Position numbers and translations under genes: made by a program. Shown in pieces: positions 34,317 through 44,547 of a DNA stretch of 64,000 nucleotides (its first letter is position 1; each line of letters opens with the position of its first letter). Source of the stretch: Hyphodiscus hymeniophilus (taxonomy: Eukaryota > Ascomycota > Leotiomycetes > Helotiales > Hyphodiscaceae); assembly GCA_016508695.1 (NCBI GenBank), contig VNKQ01000012.1, forward strand, positions 1,426,001 to 1,490,000, written 5' to 3'. A model generated the notes under the pieces. It saw nothing but the letters and a program-made list of their open reading frames with translations, did not search any database and was not told the origin of the DNA.

Positions 34317-35947
34317 TTTGCCGGTTCGTGGCAGTCAAAAGAACTTTGGACGTCCCGGAGCCTGGGAGTAAGTGGGATGTCAGACTCGATATGGTTCTCA
34401 GGAAGATGAGGACGACGGGTTGAAGGATCGCTGGATGGTGTTGGAGAAGGTTTATGAGGTGTGTTGAGAAGACAAGTCGGTGAGGGGTCAAAGGAAGTGC
34501 CCAGAATACAACGGTGGACCCTCTGGGGCGTGTGTCCATGAGGAAACTCACAGATATTGCTCTCGACGCGTCTAAGTACTTCCAGACGTGTTATAGAAGT
34601 CGCATAAAGTCGGGAACTTGATGGCACAGAGTTGTGGTTGATGCAGGATTGATTTCCACGACGCGTTGCAGGCCGAGAAAGGAGTTTGAAGAAGAGAAGG
34701 AAATTCATGGTGCGGAGGGTTTACCTTAAGGTGCTTGCTTGCGCTAGCGGGAAGCGCAAGGATTACGTTGGCTGGCGAGGAAGTCCTCTCAAAGACCCTC
34801 GACTCATAGATTACGACAATCACGGGCACAACAAACAACGACTTTGGTTTTATAAACGTTTTTGGGCTTAATTTGAAGCGTGGATGAAGCTCTATCTTTC
34901 AAGTACCCAATTGTATAACTTTCATCAATTTTACGTTCATTGGTACCTAGAATCGATTTCCTGAGTCAAATGCGACTTTGATAGCCGCATCTTGGAGTAA
35001 CACACCTCGATATTGTCACTAGGGATAGATGCCAGTGTGTACTTTATATTGAATCTCTAGAAAGCCGGATTTGTTCTGATAACTGACATCCAGGACTTTT
35101 GAGTTTAATTTCGTCCAGATATCTATTTCTCTGTATTTATATGGGGTAGCCTTGTGTTTTGTTGACGTCGGTGGTTCGGTCGATCTCCTTTTTGAATCCA
35201 GGGGTCGCTACTGAATGAAGAGTTGTCCGATTCCGGTAAACAATGAAGTTGTAGAGCAGACTGGTGGTGTATTTTATCGTTGAAAGAAGAAATGTTCTGA
35301 CACACACTTGCCACGGCACTTGAGCTTTCACCACGCCTGGGTCCATTTGTTGGCAACCTTTCCTTTCAAGCCAGACAGGGCTGTCCCGAGCTCAATTAGG
35401 TATAGTGTCCGCAGTAAGCGACGCCACGTGACCATATATCAGCTACCAATTGACCTCGACTTTGCTACGTTTGTGGCCAGCATTTGAAAGTGGAGGTTCT
35501 GATTTAGCCACTTTCTAATATATCTTGTACCTCAAAATGACCCTTTTACTGCACTGAATGAACAGAAATTCAATTTATATTGTGACGGCGCTCGGCGATA
35601 CAAAAGGGGCAAGCAGTCTGGATGATTAAGCACTTGCCGCTGACCCGGCAATTCACGGTGGACTGCTGGGCACGCAGCATTGACATGGGGATTGGGATAC
35701 GAACAGTCTCAGGCAACTGGCTGAAGTCTGAAATTCTACATTTCGAATGTGACAATTGAAGCTCGAAATCATCTGCATAACTCACCCCAGAGTGGCCAGG
35801 TTCATGTGTTCTGTCGCAATATCCATGCTGCTCCTGTAGTTTCCAACAGATCCAAGCCAGGCCTGGTTAGAAGACCAGGATCAAAGTAATGCATATACAG
35901 ATCCGCAAAAAAGAATTCGATTGATCGAAGGGTATCATTGGCCCATA
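34317..35947. other. intergenic region upstream of the ITC1-type gene
   Basis: About 1.6 kb between the start of the ITC1-type gene and the stop of ALG8, both on the minus strand. Overlapping frames of 60-130 codons, such as 35570-35785 and 35802-35984 (minus), have no recognisable content. The latter starts inside the ALG8 tail. I see no second gene here. Confidence 0.5.
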
Positions 35948-37600
35948 CTAACTTGTGAAATACACTACCAGGAATCCCAGCCAACTTCCTACTACGCCCA
36001 CTGCCGAGTAAGAACTCGTGAACATTAGCGGTAAGAACTCCAGAGTCTTCCCAAATGTCGCTTGATGAATCAGCGAGCAGTACAAAATCAACGGTATGCT
36101 GATCGTGATGTACAGGAGGCTGAAGCGGTCAAATAAAAAGATCCGAGACCTGTTCGATGCTGGCGCCAAGCGATCGAAGGCAAGAAGGAACAAGACCAGC
36201 CAGAAAATAGTGTACACAATCTTGATGGGGAATTCTGCCGCTGTAAAAAGTAGAGGGAAAAGTGAGACGTGGCCTGCCACAGCTAGAGGTCTGAATGCGC
36301 CAAGGTAGCGGCGATCTTTGAGCGCGATAAGACTGAACGGGATGATGACCAGAAGGATAGCCTTCTCGTGGACGTGCCATCCGAAGAGAAATGAAGCATA
36401 TCCGCATAGGGTAACAGCACCAATGAAGGTGTCCCAGGTTGGATCAAAGAAGAGCTTGATGAGTGGGATGACCTGGAAAAAGAGGGTCAGAAGGAATGTA
36501 GTCCTCGGTGTGATCTCTGGTAGGACAGCGAAAGACGTATCACCAACGAGACCTCGGGTCACACTGTTAATAGCATCTAGATCTACGGCCAGACCAAGTT
36601 GAGGAGCAACTGGAAGATTATCAGTATTTACTTTAGTGACGGAAAGCGTGGCTTACCATATATCAATACCCGGTCTACGAAAGAGTACAATGCCCACACA
36701 TTTGGAGCCCAATACGCGTGACAAAGTCCCCTTGAAAATGGAAAAAGTCTGCTCAGTAATTGTGGAATTTGGCCCCAATATGCGAAAGGTCCAAAGGCGG
36801 CACCGAAAATTGCAATGATCCCAGTACCCAACTTGAATGCGTTGCCAAATTTGACGTGGAAGACCGATTTTGGCCCAAGGCAGTATGCCCGCAACAAGAA
36901 GACAAAGTATGCTGGCGCGAGATAAAGGTATATGTGCTTCAAACATAGAAGTGCTGCGAAAAGCAGCCCACTCAATAGTGTGGTGGACTTCTTCCTTGCC
37001 AGTACCAACGAGAGTATCAAGATCCCATATAGGAATCCATTATATTGGAAATGGATGTGATCGATGATGAGAAGGCCTGGCGAGAGCAGAATCGAGAGCG
37101 CTGCAGCATGGGATGGTCGTCTGAAAGCTGGAGGTGCAGATTGAACGAAGCTTAGCACGATTAGTCTGGCACCCCCAAGAAGCTCGGGAAAACCCACAGA
37201 TTCAGCGCATAGACCAAGACCAGCTCTGTGATGATAACGGTGGCTCGTTGAAAATAAACCGTCTGCCAGCTCTCGTATTCCAAGTTATAGACCCTCAACA
37301 TCCCTGGATCGATGACCTTCGCGAACTGAGAGAGGATCCATTCGAATCCTGCGAAGAATGGAGGATAGTCGAGAGTCCATTCCGAAGTCTTCTCAAAGTA
37401 CCATTCTTGAACCGGTAGACTGTTCGTAGTCGCTAACCAATTCCTATGGACTTCGAAATCCGTCGATTTGCTGTCCTGACGTTAGCTGGAGCTCAAATTG
37501 AAGTTGCTGGACTGGAAACCTACTATGCAGGAAATAGTAGCACTTTGAAGGCGGTGGCTACAACCGCACACTGTGCTATTGAGGGATATGAATCTGCCAT
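35948..37600 (-). CDS. ALG8: ALG8 dolichyl-P-Glc alpha-1,3-glucosyltransferase
   Basis: ER membrane enzyme that adds the second glucose to the lipid-linked N-glycan precursor. Model: exons 37600-37524, 37470-37198, 37150-36657 and 36609-35948; 1506 nt, 501 residues; introns of 47-53 nt. Each join gives family-like text: FPAYKSTDFEVHRNWLA, YALNLFVQSAPPAF and RVLIYVAPQLGLAVDLDAIN. Key family features are the luminal acidic region EWTLDYPPFFAGFEW, the loop DHIHFQYNGFLYGIL and FLFGWHVHEKAIL, which separate ALG8/ALG6 from other glycosyltransferases. The protein is largely hydrophobic with many membrane segments. It ends VVYFTS followed directly by TAG. Divergent from the EMP47-type gene, another secretory-pathway gene. 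Confidence 0.92.
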
Positions 37601-38097
37601 CGCGACATTTCCCACGCGGGCTGTGTTTTCCTTGCTCGAGATGATCTATTCAAAGACGAGTCTAGATATGAAGCCAGGGCGTGCCGTCAACCGAAAACAT
37701 CGGCGAATCCTTCTGCCGACGCTACAGACAGGGGCTTGCACCATAGCATCGATTGGAACGACCACAACTCTCCAAGTAAACAAACCGGCAATGGATGCGG
37801 CTTTCGTCCCTTCAGAAATCGTAGTCAAACACTTCGTTCACCATAAATTCACCCTTGAACTCGGTCCCTCCCTCATCGCCCTGGGGAAACCCATTCGCAA
37901 CGTTTTGATTGGTGCAGCCGTGATCTACTGCTTGAAGGCCCTTGTGCGAGGCTCACTGCAAGCTGTCCTCAAGAACCGGGACACAAGATAGTTCTGCCAC
38001 AGTGTCGCCCACCCCCAGCACTGTATGATCCAGCGCAGAAGAACAAGATCAAGACTCTGGTATTCAGATTGAAGCTTCGCGGAGCTCTTTAGTGACA
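37601..38097. promoter_or_regulatory. shared upstream region of ALG8 and the cargo-lectin gene
   Basis: The 497 bp between two divergent secretory-pathway genes. A 181-codon plus-strand frame (37446-37991) crosses it, but it runs antisense through ALG8 exons and lacks features, so I treat this stretch as promoter space. Confidence 0.5.
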
Positions 38098-39510
38098 ATG
38101 CTCTTCTCCAGAGCCCCGTTGTCGTCGCTGGCTTCCGCAGCCTTGTTGGCTTGCGCCCAAGCTACGTACCTCAACAACGATCTCAGTTTTGGTCATAATG
38201 GGAAGTAAGTATCTTGCGAGCCATCACAATTTTTTTGATGCTGATCTTCGAAGCATTTCACCCAATCTACGAGCCGTGCCAAACTTCCATCTTCTAGGAA
38301 AGCCAGATCCTCCAGAAATCCTTTCAAACAAATTAATTATCACTCCGATTGCACCTGGGAACCAACGAGGAGCGATATGGGCGGAGAAACCGCTGTTACA
38401 TTCGATATGGACGGTAGATATCGACTTCAGAGCTACCGGGCCCGAGAGGGGTGGTGGGAATATGCAGATATGGTACGCGAAAGATGGACAAAGCCAGGTC
38501 GGCACGGCCAGTATATACACAGCTGGGAAGTTTGACGGACTGGTACTGGTCATTGATCAATATGCGGGATCTGTACGTTCTCATTTGGCGCATGCACTCT
38601 TCCCTAGCTAACTTATTTCCAGGGCGGATTTATTAGAGGATTCCTGAATGACGGCAGCATAGATTACAACCATCACCACAGCGTTGATGGCCTAGCGTTT
38701 GGACACTGCGAGTACTCCTACCGAAACCTAGGACGACCATCCCGAATTGCAGTCAAGCAAACGGCAACCGATTTCCGATTAGACATTGATGGAAAGCTCT
38801 GTTTCTATTCGAACAAGATAAAGCTTCCTCTAGGCTATTCCTTTGGAATCAGCGCGGCCTCAGCAGAAAACCCCGACTCCTTCGAAGTATTCAAATTCGT
38901 CACCACAACCGAGTCACACACTCCAGACGTCCAGGATCCCGCTTCAGGCAACCAGCAACAATATGGCGGGGCAGGAGAAGCACAACCCCAGGGTCAGAGC
39001 AATGACAACAAGGATACCGGCTCGATTCCTTCATTCAGTGACCCGCCAGAGATCCCCGCAGACACGATCCGCTCCTCAGATGCCCAATTTGCCGATCTAC
39101 ACAACAGACTCCAAGCAATGATGAAGCACATCGGCGCCATGAACCGTGACCTTAACCACTACCAAACGACGATGAAATCCGAGAACGATAAGATCGCTGC
39201 ACAGCTCTCTCGTATCGAATCATCGATCTCGAGGTTAGATGGCTTGACGGGCATGGAGACGAAGGTCGATGAGATCAAAGCTGATGTGCGACAAACGAAG
39301 AGCGATTTACATCATTCTCTGGATAGACATGTCTCGAGTTTGAAGGCCACGGTTAAGGATACGCATCATAGTATGATTGGGAGCTTAGCAGCAAATGCTC
39401 CGAGTTTAGCGCTGTATGTATTCGTAGTACTGGGAAGTCAGGCACTGTTGATTGTTGCCTATTTGTTGTATAAGAGGAGAAAGGCGAATGGGCCAAAGAA
39501 GTATCTATGA
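38098..39510 (+). CDS. L-type lectin cargo receptor (EMP47/ERGIC-53 type)
   Basis: Type I membrane lectin that moves glycoproteins between ER and Golgi. Model: exons 38098-38204, 38254-38572 and 38623-39510; 1314 nt, 437 residues. There is a signal peptide at the N-terminus (LASAALLACAQA), then a lectin domain with typical segments: NFHLLGKPDPPEILSNKLIIT, IWAEKPLLHSIWTVDIDFRA and DGLVLVIDQYAG. A Gln/Gly-rich linker and a coiled-coil region follow (HIGAMNRDL through SLDRHV). A single membrane span (LALYVFVVLGSQALLIVAYL) and a short cytosolic tail close the protein. The tail ends KKYL, a KKxx dilysine ER-retrieval signal. The second splice join gives YAGSGGFIRGF. Intact. Confidence 0.92.
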
Positions 39511-39887
39511 ATGGATTGGAATTGGTGTATTATAGGATATGGGACACGACGCATACGTGAGCGATAGGTTCAATGACATGAGACCTTCTAATTCTCAAAT
39601 GGCTAAATCACTATTTTAAAGTCAGCGAACCAAAAAAACAATGTAATTTATAAGGCCAGTATTTGGCATTTCGTTTTCACGACAGGGTACTACCGAGGTT
39701 ACTAGCTACTCAAACTCATACAACATACAGCAGCGAGTGCCCTGAAATATAGTTCTATTCTCACGCCTTCAATAGACCATCTCCGTTCATTCAACTACTG
39801 ACACAGACAACACGCTCACATGAAAACCGATCCAAAACTCTGAACAACGGCCGAACTCGAACATCCTCCCGATACCCATCTCAACCC
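39511..39887. other. convergent intergenic stretch
   Basis: The 377 bp between the 3' ends of the lectin gene and the VOC-family gene. No further features could be supported. Confidence 0.5.
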
Positions 39888-40393
39888 TCACAAGCTGAAC
39901 TCCAACCTATTCCCCGCATAATCTCTCGCAAAGAACCTCTTGGGATACTCCACCCCTTGCGCTCCTATTTCAACGCATCAGCCCAGAGTCCGCATCCAAT
40001 CAAATTCCAAGCTCCAAGTCCCAACAAGAGGCGAAAACAAAGCAAAAGAAACAAAAACTCACCACTATCCTCCGCCCCCGGCTCATCAGCCTCCCTCGGA
40101 CTCGCCCCGTCCTTCCTCTGATAATGCTCCCAGACCCTCCTCCTCAACTCCAGCAACGCCTCCGGGGACTCCACCCTGAAACACGGATGCCGACTCGACT
40201 TCAGCTCGTTCTCTCCAAACGCAACATGCACTTGCTGGCCGTGGGGCGTGATGTCGAACCAGGCTAGTGTCTCTTTCTGGAGAACGGGCACTGGCACGGG
40301 GGTGAAGCCTAGCGTCTGCCCGTAGAAGGACGTCGCTTGCGAGAGGGTCCCTCGTGGGACGAGGAGGTTTACGTGCGCTATTCCTGTGATCAT
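39888..40393 (-). CDS. small VOC/glyoxalase-family protein
   Basis: Two exons, 40393-40063 and 39964-39888, 135 residues. The intron is 98 nt with a GTGAGT donor and a TAG acceptor. Without splicing the frame would run on into hydrophobic text and lose the second metal-ligand region; splicing gives the typical end YAGNRLEFSL. The N-terminus ITGIAHVNLLVPRG carries the first metal-ligand His of the vicinal oxygen chelate fold, and the Glu of NRLEF is the usual last ligand. FYGQTLGFTPVPVP is the common helix-strand of glyoxalase/dioxygenase domains. The reaction is unknown. It is divergent from the F-box-like gene at 41032. Confidence 0.8.
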
Positions 40394-41031
40394 TGTGGAG
40401 CTTGGAGTTGGAACTTGGAATTTGAGGATGTGGAATTTGGAGGTTGGGAGGAGGGACCATGTGTTAACAGTAGGTGGGGTGATTGTAGAAGTGAGGGGCA
40501 AGGAGGGGAGGGATTCACAAAAGCCGTCAGCCGCCGATGTCGTGATCTTCGCAGATAAATTCTCAGCCCTCATTTGGGAACCTGCTGAAGCATTATTCTT
40601 CACTTAGTTCGTAGAGAGCCAATGGACATTTTCATTATTTTTCTTTCCGAGTAATATGTTTCTTAATTACCTATTTCTCTGCTACTCTTGTCGTGTAGTC
40701 CGAGAAATAGCAGTACGTATTCCGGGCGCAGTTGTCTCAAAGACGTACGGATCTCAGAGATTTATGGAGGGAGCTATGTAGCTGCTACATGCATACTTTT
40801 CCTTGTTTTGAAGCACCATTTAGAGCTTGCTTCGTTCTGACATTGGCCCGGAAAACTCATTCCAATGGGACCGATAAATGTTGGATACTCTGACGATTTT
40901 GCACCTCCAGTATCTCCCGCCGCCTACAGTGCAGGCATAAATACTCAATATGTATCATGTAAAACAATCATCGTGAATATTCTACCTTCATTTTCCTATC
41001 CGAGGGTCGTTCCTCACGCACACGACTCAAG
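40394..41031. promoter_or_regulatory. divergent intergenic region
   Basis: The 638 bp upstream of both the VOC gene (minus) and the F-box-like gene (plus). The open frames upstream of the VOC start are in-frame extensions without family-like sequence. No clear motif was found. Confidence 0.45.
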
Positions 41032-41658
41032 ATGCGATCTCATGGCACACTTGCCCTTCGATTGAAATCTCTCTGGCGCTTTGGCACTCAATTACGGCTT
41101 AAGTCCAAGTCAAGACATCGAAAACCTCCAATACATGGCCTCGCAGTCGAAATCATCCAGATGATCGCACAAGAGCTACCACCCTCAGCTGCAGCAGCAT
41201 TCGCTCTGACTTGTCGACGAATCAAGTACATACTCGGCTCATACATCCTCAACATCAGACTCTGGCCAAACCTCGATGAACGTATCGAGTTCTTGGAATT
41301 GATCGTGAGAGATCTCCCTCTACGTCCACGCTACAATGTGTGCTCAACCTGCTGCTGGCTGTACACTGGCAGCAAGAAAGAACACGATGATCGAATCTTG
41401 AGAGCCTCCAAGGGATTATCTCACATCCACGACTTGTTGGAGGAATGTAAAACGTGTGAACGTGTCCTCAGGAAGGTATTCGAAAAGGGCGGATATTCAG
41501 GACCAGACGTGTGGGATAGAATAAAAGGTGGATTTGTGATTGCACACTTTGCTTGGGAGGGAGCGTGCCTGGTTGCCCACATGATAGATGGTTTCTTGTC
41601 GGTGGAAGTCTCCTATGGAGAGGGACACTTAGGTTGTAGGTTGACATTTACAGTCTAA
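41032..41658 (+). CDS. F-box-like protein, function unknown
   Basis: Single exon, 208 residues. Residues about 35-70 (HGLAVEIIQMIAQELPPSAAAAFALTCRRIKYILG, given here only as the span) have the leucine/proline and hydrophobic pattern of a fungal F-box. It is followed by a cysteine-containing segment (NVCSTCCWLYTG) and CKTCERVL. F-box proteins couple substrates to SCF ubiquitin ligases; here the motif is inferred from pattern only and no substrate-binding repeats are visible. Its 3' end faces the UstYa-type gene 189 bp away, so it is unlikely to belong to that locus. Confidence 0.6.
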   Translation: MRSHGTLALRLKSLWRFGTQLRLKSKSRHRKPPIHGLAVEIIQMIAQELPPSAAAAFALTCRRIKYILGSYILNIRLWPNLDERIEFLELIVRDLPLRPRYNVCSTCCWLYTGSKKEHDDRILRASKGLSHIHDLLEECKTCERVLRKVFEKGGYSGPDVWDRIKGGFVIAHFAWEGACLVAHMIDGFLSVEVSYGEGHLGCRLTFTV

Positions 41659-41847
41659 GTGGTAGGAGAGAGTAGCCTGCATTAGTGGTGCATTATCGAG
41701 GATTTCTAGCTGCACGGCATCGTATTTTCGTTCAATAACAATTATTTCCTCACAGCGTTGCAGCTTGCAATCGGATACATCCATCTTTTTATTTTGTTTT
41801 ATCAAAGCGGAAGTTGGTTATGGTTCGTTATTTTGCTGGCATGTGAT

Positions 41848-42907
41848 CTACCAGCTTGAATCCCAAGCCCTATGAGCCTCAACTTCATGATCGAAAGGGT
41901 AGCCATCAGGGATCGGTTCGTCCAATGCAACGTAGACCTCAGCTGCGAGAGTCTGAAGTTCCACATCATCAGGCGTAGCCAACAAGTCCAGCAAATGCTC
42001 TGGGATACGGTTTCGAGCTTGCCAATCCGCCAGTTGGCCGAAGTCCCTGCACTTTTTGTTGAGATTGAAGTCGGGAAACGGCCAGTCCTGACCCTCGGTC
42101 CATGTCGACGTGATCACACTGACATCGGCATTACATATGATGTTCTCCCGTATGGCATTTATGCAATGCGAGATGTGAGTCCAGTGTAATGGATGAGGTG
42201 TGTGGTTTTCCAATGGTCCCCATTTGTGTTTCAGGTAATGATCCCAGTACACGTGGTGCCGAATCTCATTCAAGCAATGAAGTTGGTGGAACGCATCGAT
42301 CTGCCCAAAGTATAACTCTCCCTCGTCGGTTCTGTCCATTGCTTTGAGCAAATCCTTTGGAGCTTTGCTCGAGATTCTGGGGTCCTTGCCCAGTTTCAGA
42401 ACATCCTCTTCAGTGATCAGAATCCAGCCGACGTCACTTATTTCGTCCCATGCGGCGTTGACATCGTCACCCGGATCAGATCGGTATATAGTTGGTGGAT
42501 AATTCACAAACGACCCGTTGAAAACAATGTCCTGTATTTCGGGTTTATGTGATTCAATATAGGTGCTGTGATTGAATAAGTCGGCAAAGCTTCACAATAA
42601 TCACAGATGCTTTATGACAATTAATAGACTTACAATATGAACAGGTTTGCTTGATCGCATCAATATCTGTGAAGCCTTTACTTCTAGAGAAAGTACTCAA
42701 ATAAGCAGCTACTATCGACGTTCCAATGAAAATTACAAAATTGAAGACAGTGAAAATCCAAAGACTCCAATGTATTTGGCTTCGTACATGACGCTGATGG
42801 CGGTTGTTTCGATGCTTCTCAATAAGATGTCTGTTTTCTGACTCGTTGTCTTCGATTTCGCTCACCGAATCACTCTCTGTGATAAGGCAAGGGCTTGAAT
42901 CTTCCAT
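41848..42907 (-). CDS. UstYa-family (DUF3328) oxidase, exon join out of phase
   Basis: Member of the fungal family that cross-links RiPP peptides such as ustiloxin. Exon 1 (42907-42634) encodes a cytosolic tail and one membrane span (LWIFTVFNFVIFIGTSIVAAYL). Exon 2 (about 42565-41848) holds the catalytic domain with both diagnostic HxxHC motifs: HQLHCLNEIR and HISHCINAIRENIIC. It then has the usual CRDFGQLADW end. The donor (GTAAGT at 42633) and acceptor (CACAG at 42566) are both good, but the join is one nucleotide short of phase. No other GT-AG pair fixed it. The gene may carry a small indel, use an unseen exon, or contain a sequence error. It is divergent from the repeat precursor at 43454. 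Confidence 0.82.
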
Positions 42908-43453
42908 GATGCTGAGTTAGCACCGAGCTTCAGGAAAGATCGGAAGTATTGTCCAAGAGAACTTTGCGGCGAACTCTTTCAGGCAAGTGTGTAACAATGG
43001 ATTAGTGCGGCGCAGTGCAGACAGCGCTGGATTGAACAGCGCGAAAGTGTGAAGCGGGTACATAGTGGCCATTGGATGAGTGGTACGATTCCTTACATCA
43101 ATTATCCCCGCACACGCTGTCATTTGCTGTGTATTGCAGATCTTGAAATGTGACCTTCCTAAGTCGTGATAGTTTACGGATATGATCATGGACCAGATCG
43201 CCACTGAGGTCAGAAAAGCTTGTTCAGATGTCGTCGATAAGAGTTCTACTCTTCCATAGGTGGATAAAGTGGGAAAGAAACGGTGTCCGTTGGTTCGTAC
43301 AGCTCAAGGGGCTCTGGAAGGGTGGAAGTGGTTGGTTTCGGTCATGCAGACACTATATTAGACGGATTTCTTCTTTCGAAACCTTCCAAACCTCGTAATC
43401 CCATATCGTTTCCCCCCATTACGTCTCTACAAAAGCTCCTCATTAACTTCGAG
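42908..43453. promoter_or_regulatory. bidirectional promoter of the oxidase and the repeat precursor
   Basis: The 546 bp separating the starts of the UstYa-type gene (minus) and the Kex2-repeat precursor (plus). CTATATTAG at about 43353 lies 100 nt before the precursor ATG and may be its TATA element. The layout allows joint control, as expected for a two-gene peptide pathway. Confidence 0.55.
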
Positions 43454-43813
43454 ATGAAGTACAACACAGCTCTGAAGGCGGTTTTGGTCGGGCTCTTGTC
43501 CCTCCAAGTAACTGCATTGCCTACCCAAAGTAAGTTGATTCCTCGAACGAAAACTAGTCATTGGATTCTGACAAGTCTGTTTGGAGGTCGCAGTGTGAAT
43601 ATCTACGCGCAAGCTCCACCACTTGCAGGAGCGACTGATGCGAAGCGGAATGTCAACATCTACGCGCAAGCCCCACCACTTGATGGGGAGAGCGAAGAGA
43701 AGCGGAGTGTGAACATCTACGCGCAAGCCCCACCACTTGATGGGGAGAGCGAAGAGAAGCGGGGTGTGAACATCTATGCACAGGCTCCACCCCTTGATGG
43801 CGAAAGCAAATAG
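43454..43813 (+). CDS. secreted Kex2-repeat precursor peptide (dikaritin-type RiPP precursor, KEP)
   Basis: 119 residues if unspliced. A signal peptide (MKYNTALKAVLVGLLSLQVTA) is followed by four near-identical units of 19 residues, the last one truncated. Unit 2 reads NVNIYAQAPPLDGESEEKR. The segment VNIYAQAPPL is identical in all four; the residue before it varies (S, N, S, G). Units are separated by Lys-Arg, the Kex2 protease site; the last ends in a lone Lys. This is the plan of dikaritin precursors such as the ustiloxin and phomopsin precursors, and the adjacent UstYa-type oxidase supports that reading. A consensus donor (GTAAGT at 43530) and an acceptor at 43585-43586 define a possible 57-nt intron; its removal keeps frame and places the first repeat right after the signal region. 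The mature product is unknown. Confidence 0.85.
   Translation: MKYNTALKAVLVGLLSLQVTALPTQSKLIPRTKTSHWILTSLFGGRSVNIYAQAPPLAGATDAKRNVNIYAQAPPLDGESEEKRSVNIYAQAPPLDGESEEKRGVNIYAQAPPLDGESK
43589..43813 (+). repeat. four-copy 57-bp tandem coding repeat
   Basis: Units start at 43589, 43646, 43703 and 43760; the last has 54 nt including the stop. Units 2 and 3 are nearly identical at DNA level, suggesting recent duplication or conversion. Units 1 and 4 differ mostly outside the core or at silent sites, so the VNIYAQAPPL segment appears to be under purifying selection. Confidence 0.92.
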
Positions 43814-44547
43814 AGACAGACGGAGAGTTGGGTAAAGGAGTCTCAGTGGTCGTTACTTTGACTTCTGGCTTGTAGACTTCGATAGACTCGTCTTTTTAGG
43901 GAGTGAACTCGGCAATAACAAACGTCGCACGAAGTACTTCATGTGTAGACTTGTCTATAAGAAAATATGCATCTTGCTTAACACCATCGAGCCCCTGAAA
44001 GCAAGTGGTCTCTTTTTATGGTTCCGTGTATGTGTGCTTACACTCAAAGAGTACATGCTACCTGGAACTTCGCCGGGAATCTCGACCTCTTTCATAGTTC
44101 TCTGGTCCTCTTTCTCAAGAGGCCAGGTGGAATGACATTGTAGATGGCATTACAAATATCATTGCCTTAGCTGAGGCGCGTGTGAAACTAGATTTGACTT
44201 AGTTGTAGAGTTTAGCGCAGAAGACGACGTTTTGAGAGGATGTGCTTGCCGCTATTGTGTCAGGAAACTTGTCTCTGAAAGCAAGTAACTGGTCTTTAGC
44301 TCTAGATCTTTTGTGAAACTCGGAGAACTCTAGGCAGCGGAAGGAGACGCAGATGTGCAATGCTGGAGTGAGAGACAGTGAACATGGGGGTACATTAGCG
44401 CATCCAAGGCGCAAATCGGATTGGCTTACAGTACCGGTACCTTATCTGGACATTGTCGCGCCACAGACTTTGTTGTCAACCTCTCTCCCTCTCAACAAAA
44501 TTGCCGCAAAGTTGCACCATCACAAACGTCGCTTTGTGTGCATCGCG
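43814..44547. other. intergenic region upstream of the metal ATPase
   Basis: About 730 bp between the repeat precursor and the ATPase, both on the plus strand. In-frame codons upstream of the chosen ATPase ATG reach back to 44353 but read as non-conserved leader. No further peptide repeat or oxidase gene is visible here. Confidence 0.5.

Noticed and set aside
35570..35984. Possible small gene or extra ALG8 exon downstream of ALG8
   Set aside because: ALG8 already ends in family-typical sequence at a TAG with a total length divisible by three, and the downstream frames have no recognisable content.
37446..37991. 181-codon plus-strand frame
   Set aside because: It runs antisense through ALG8 exons 1 and 2 and has no domain or intron logic of its own.
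43283..43453. Upstream in-frame extension of the Kex2-repeat precursor
   Set aside because: The extension would bury the clear signal peptide beginning MKYNTALK; the first-Met choice at 43454 gives a proper secreted precursor.
43454..43813. Alpha-mating-pheromone precursor
   Set aside because: Filamentous ascomycete alpha-pheromones carry a short W/C-containing core with GQPC; no cysteine or tryptophan occurs in these repeats.
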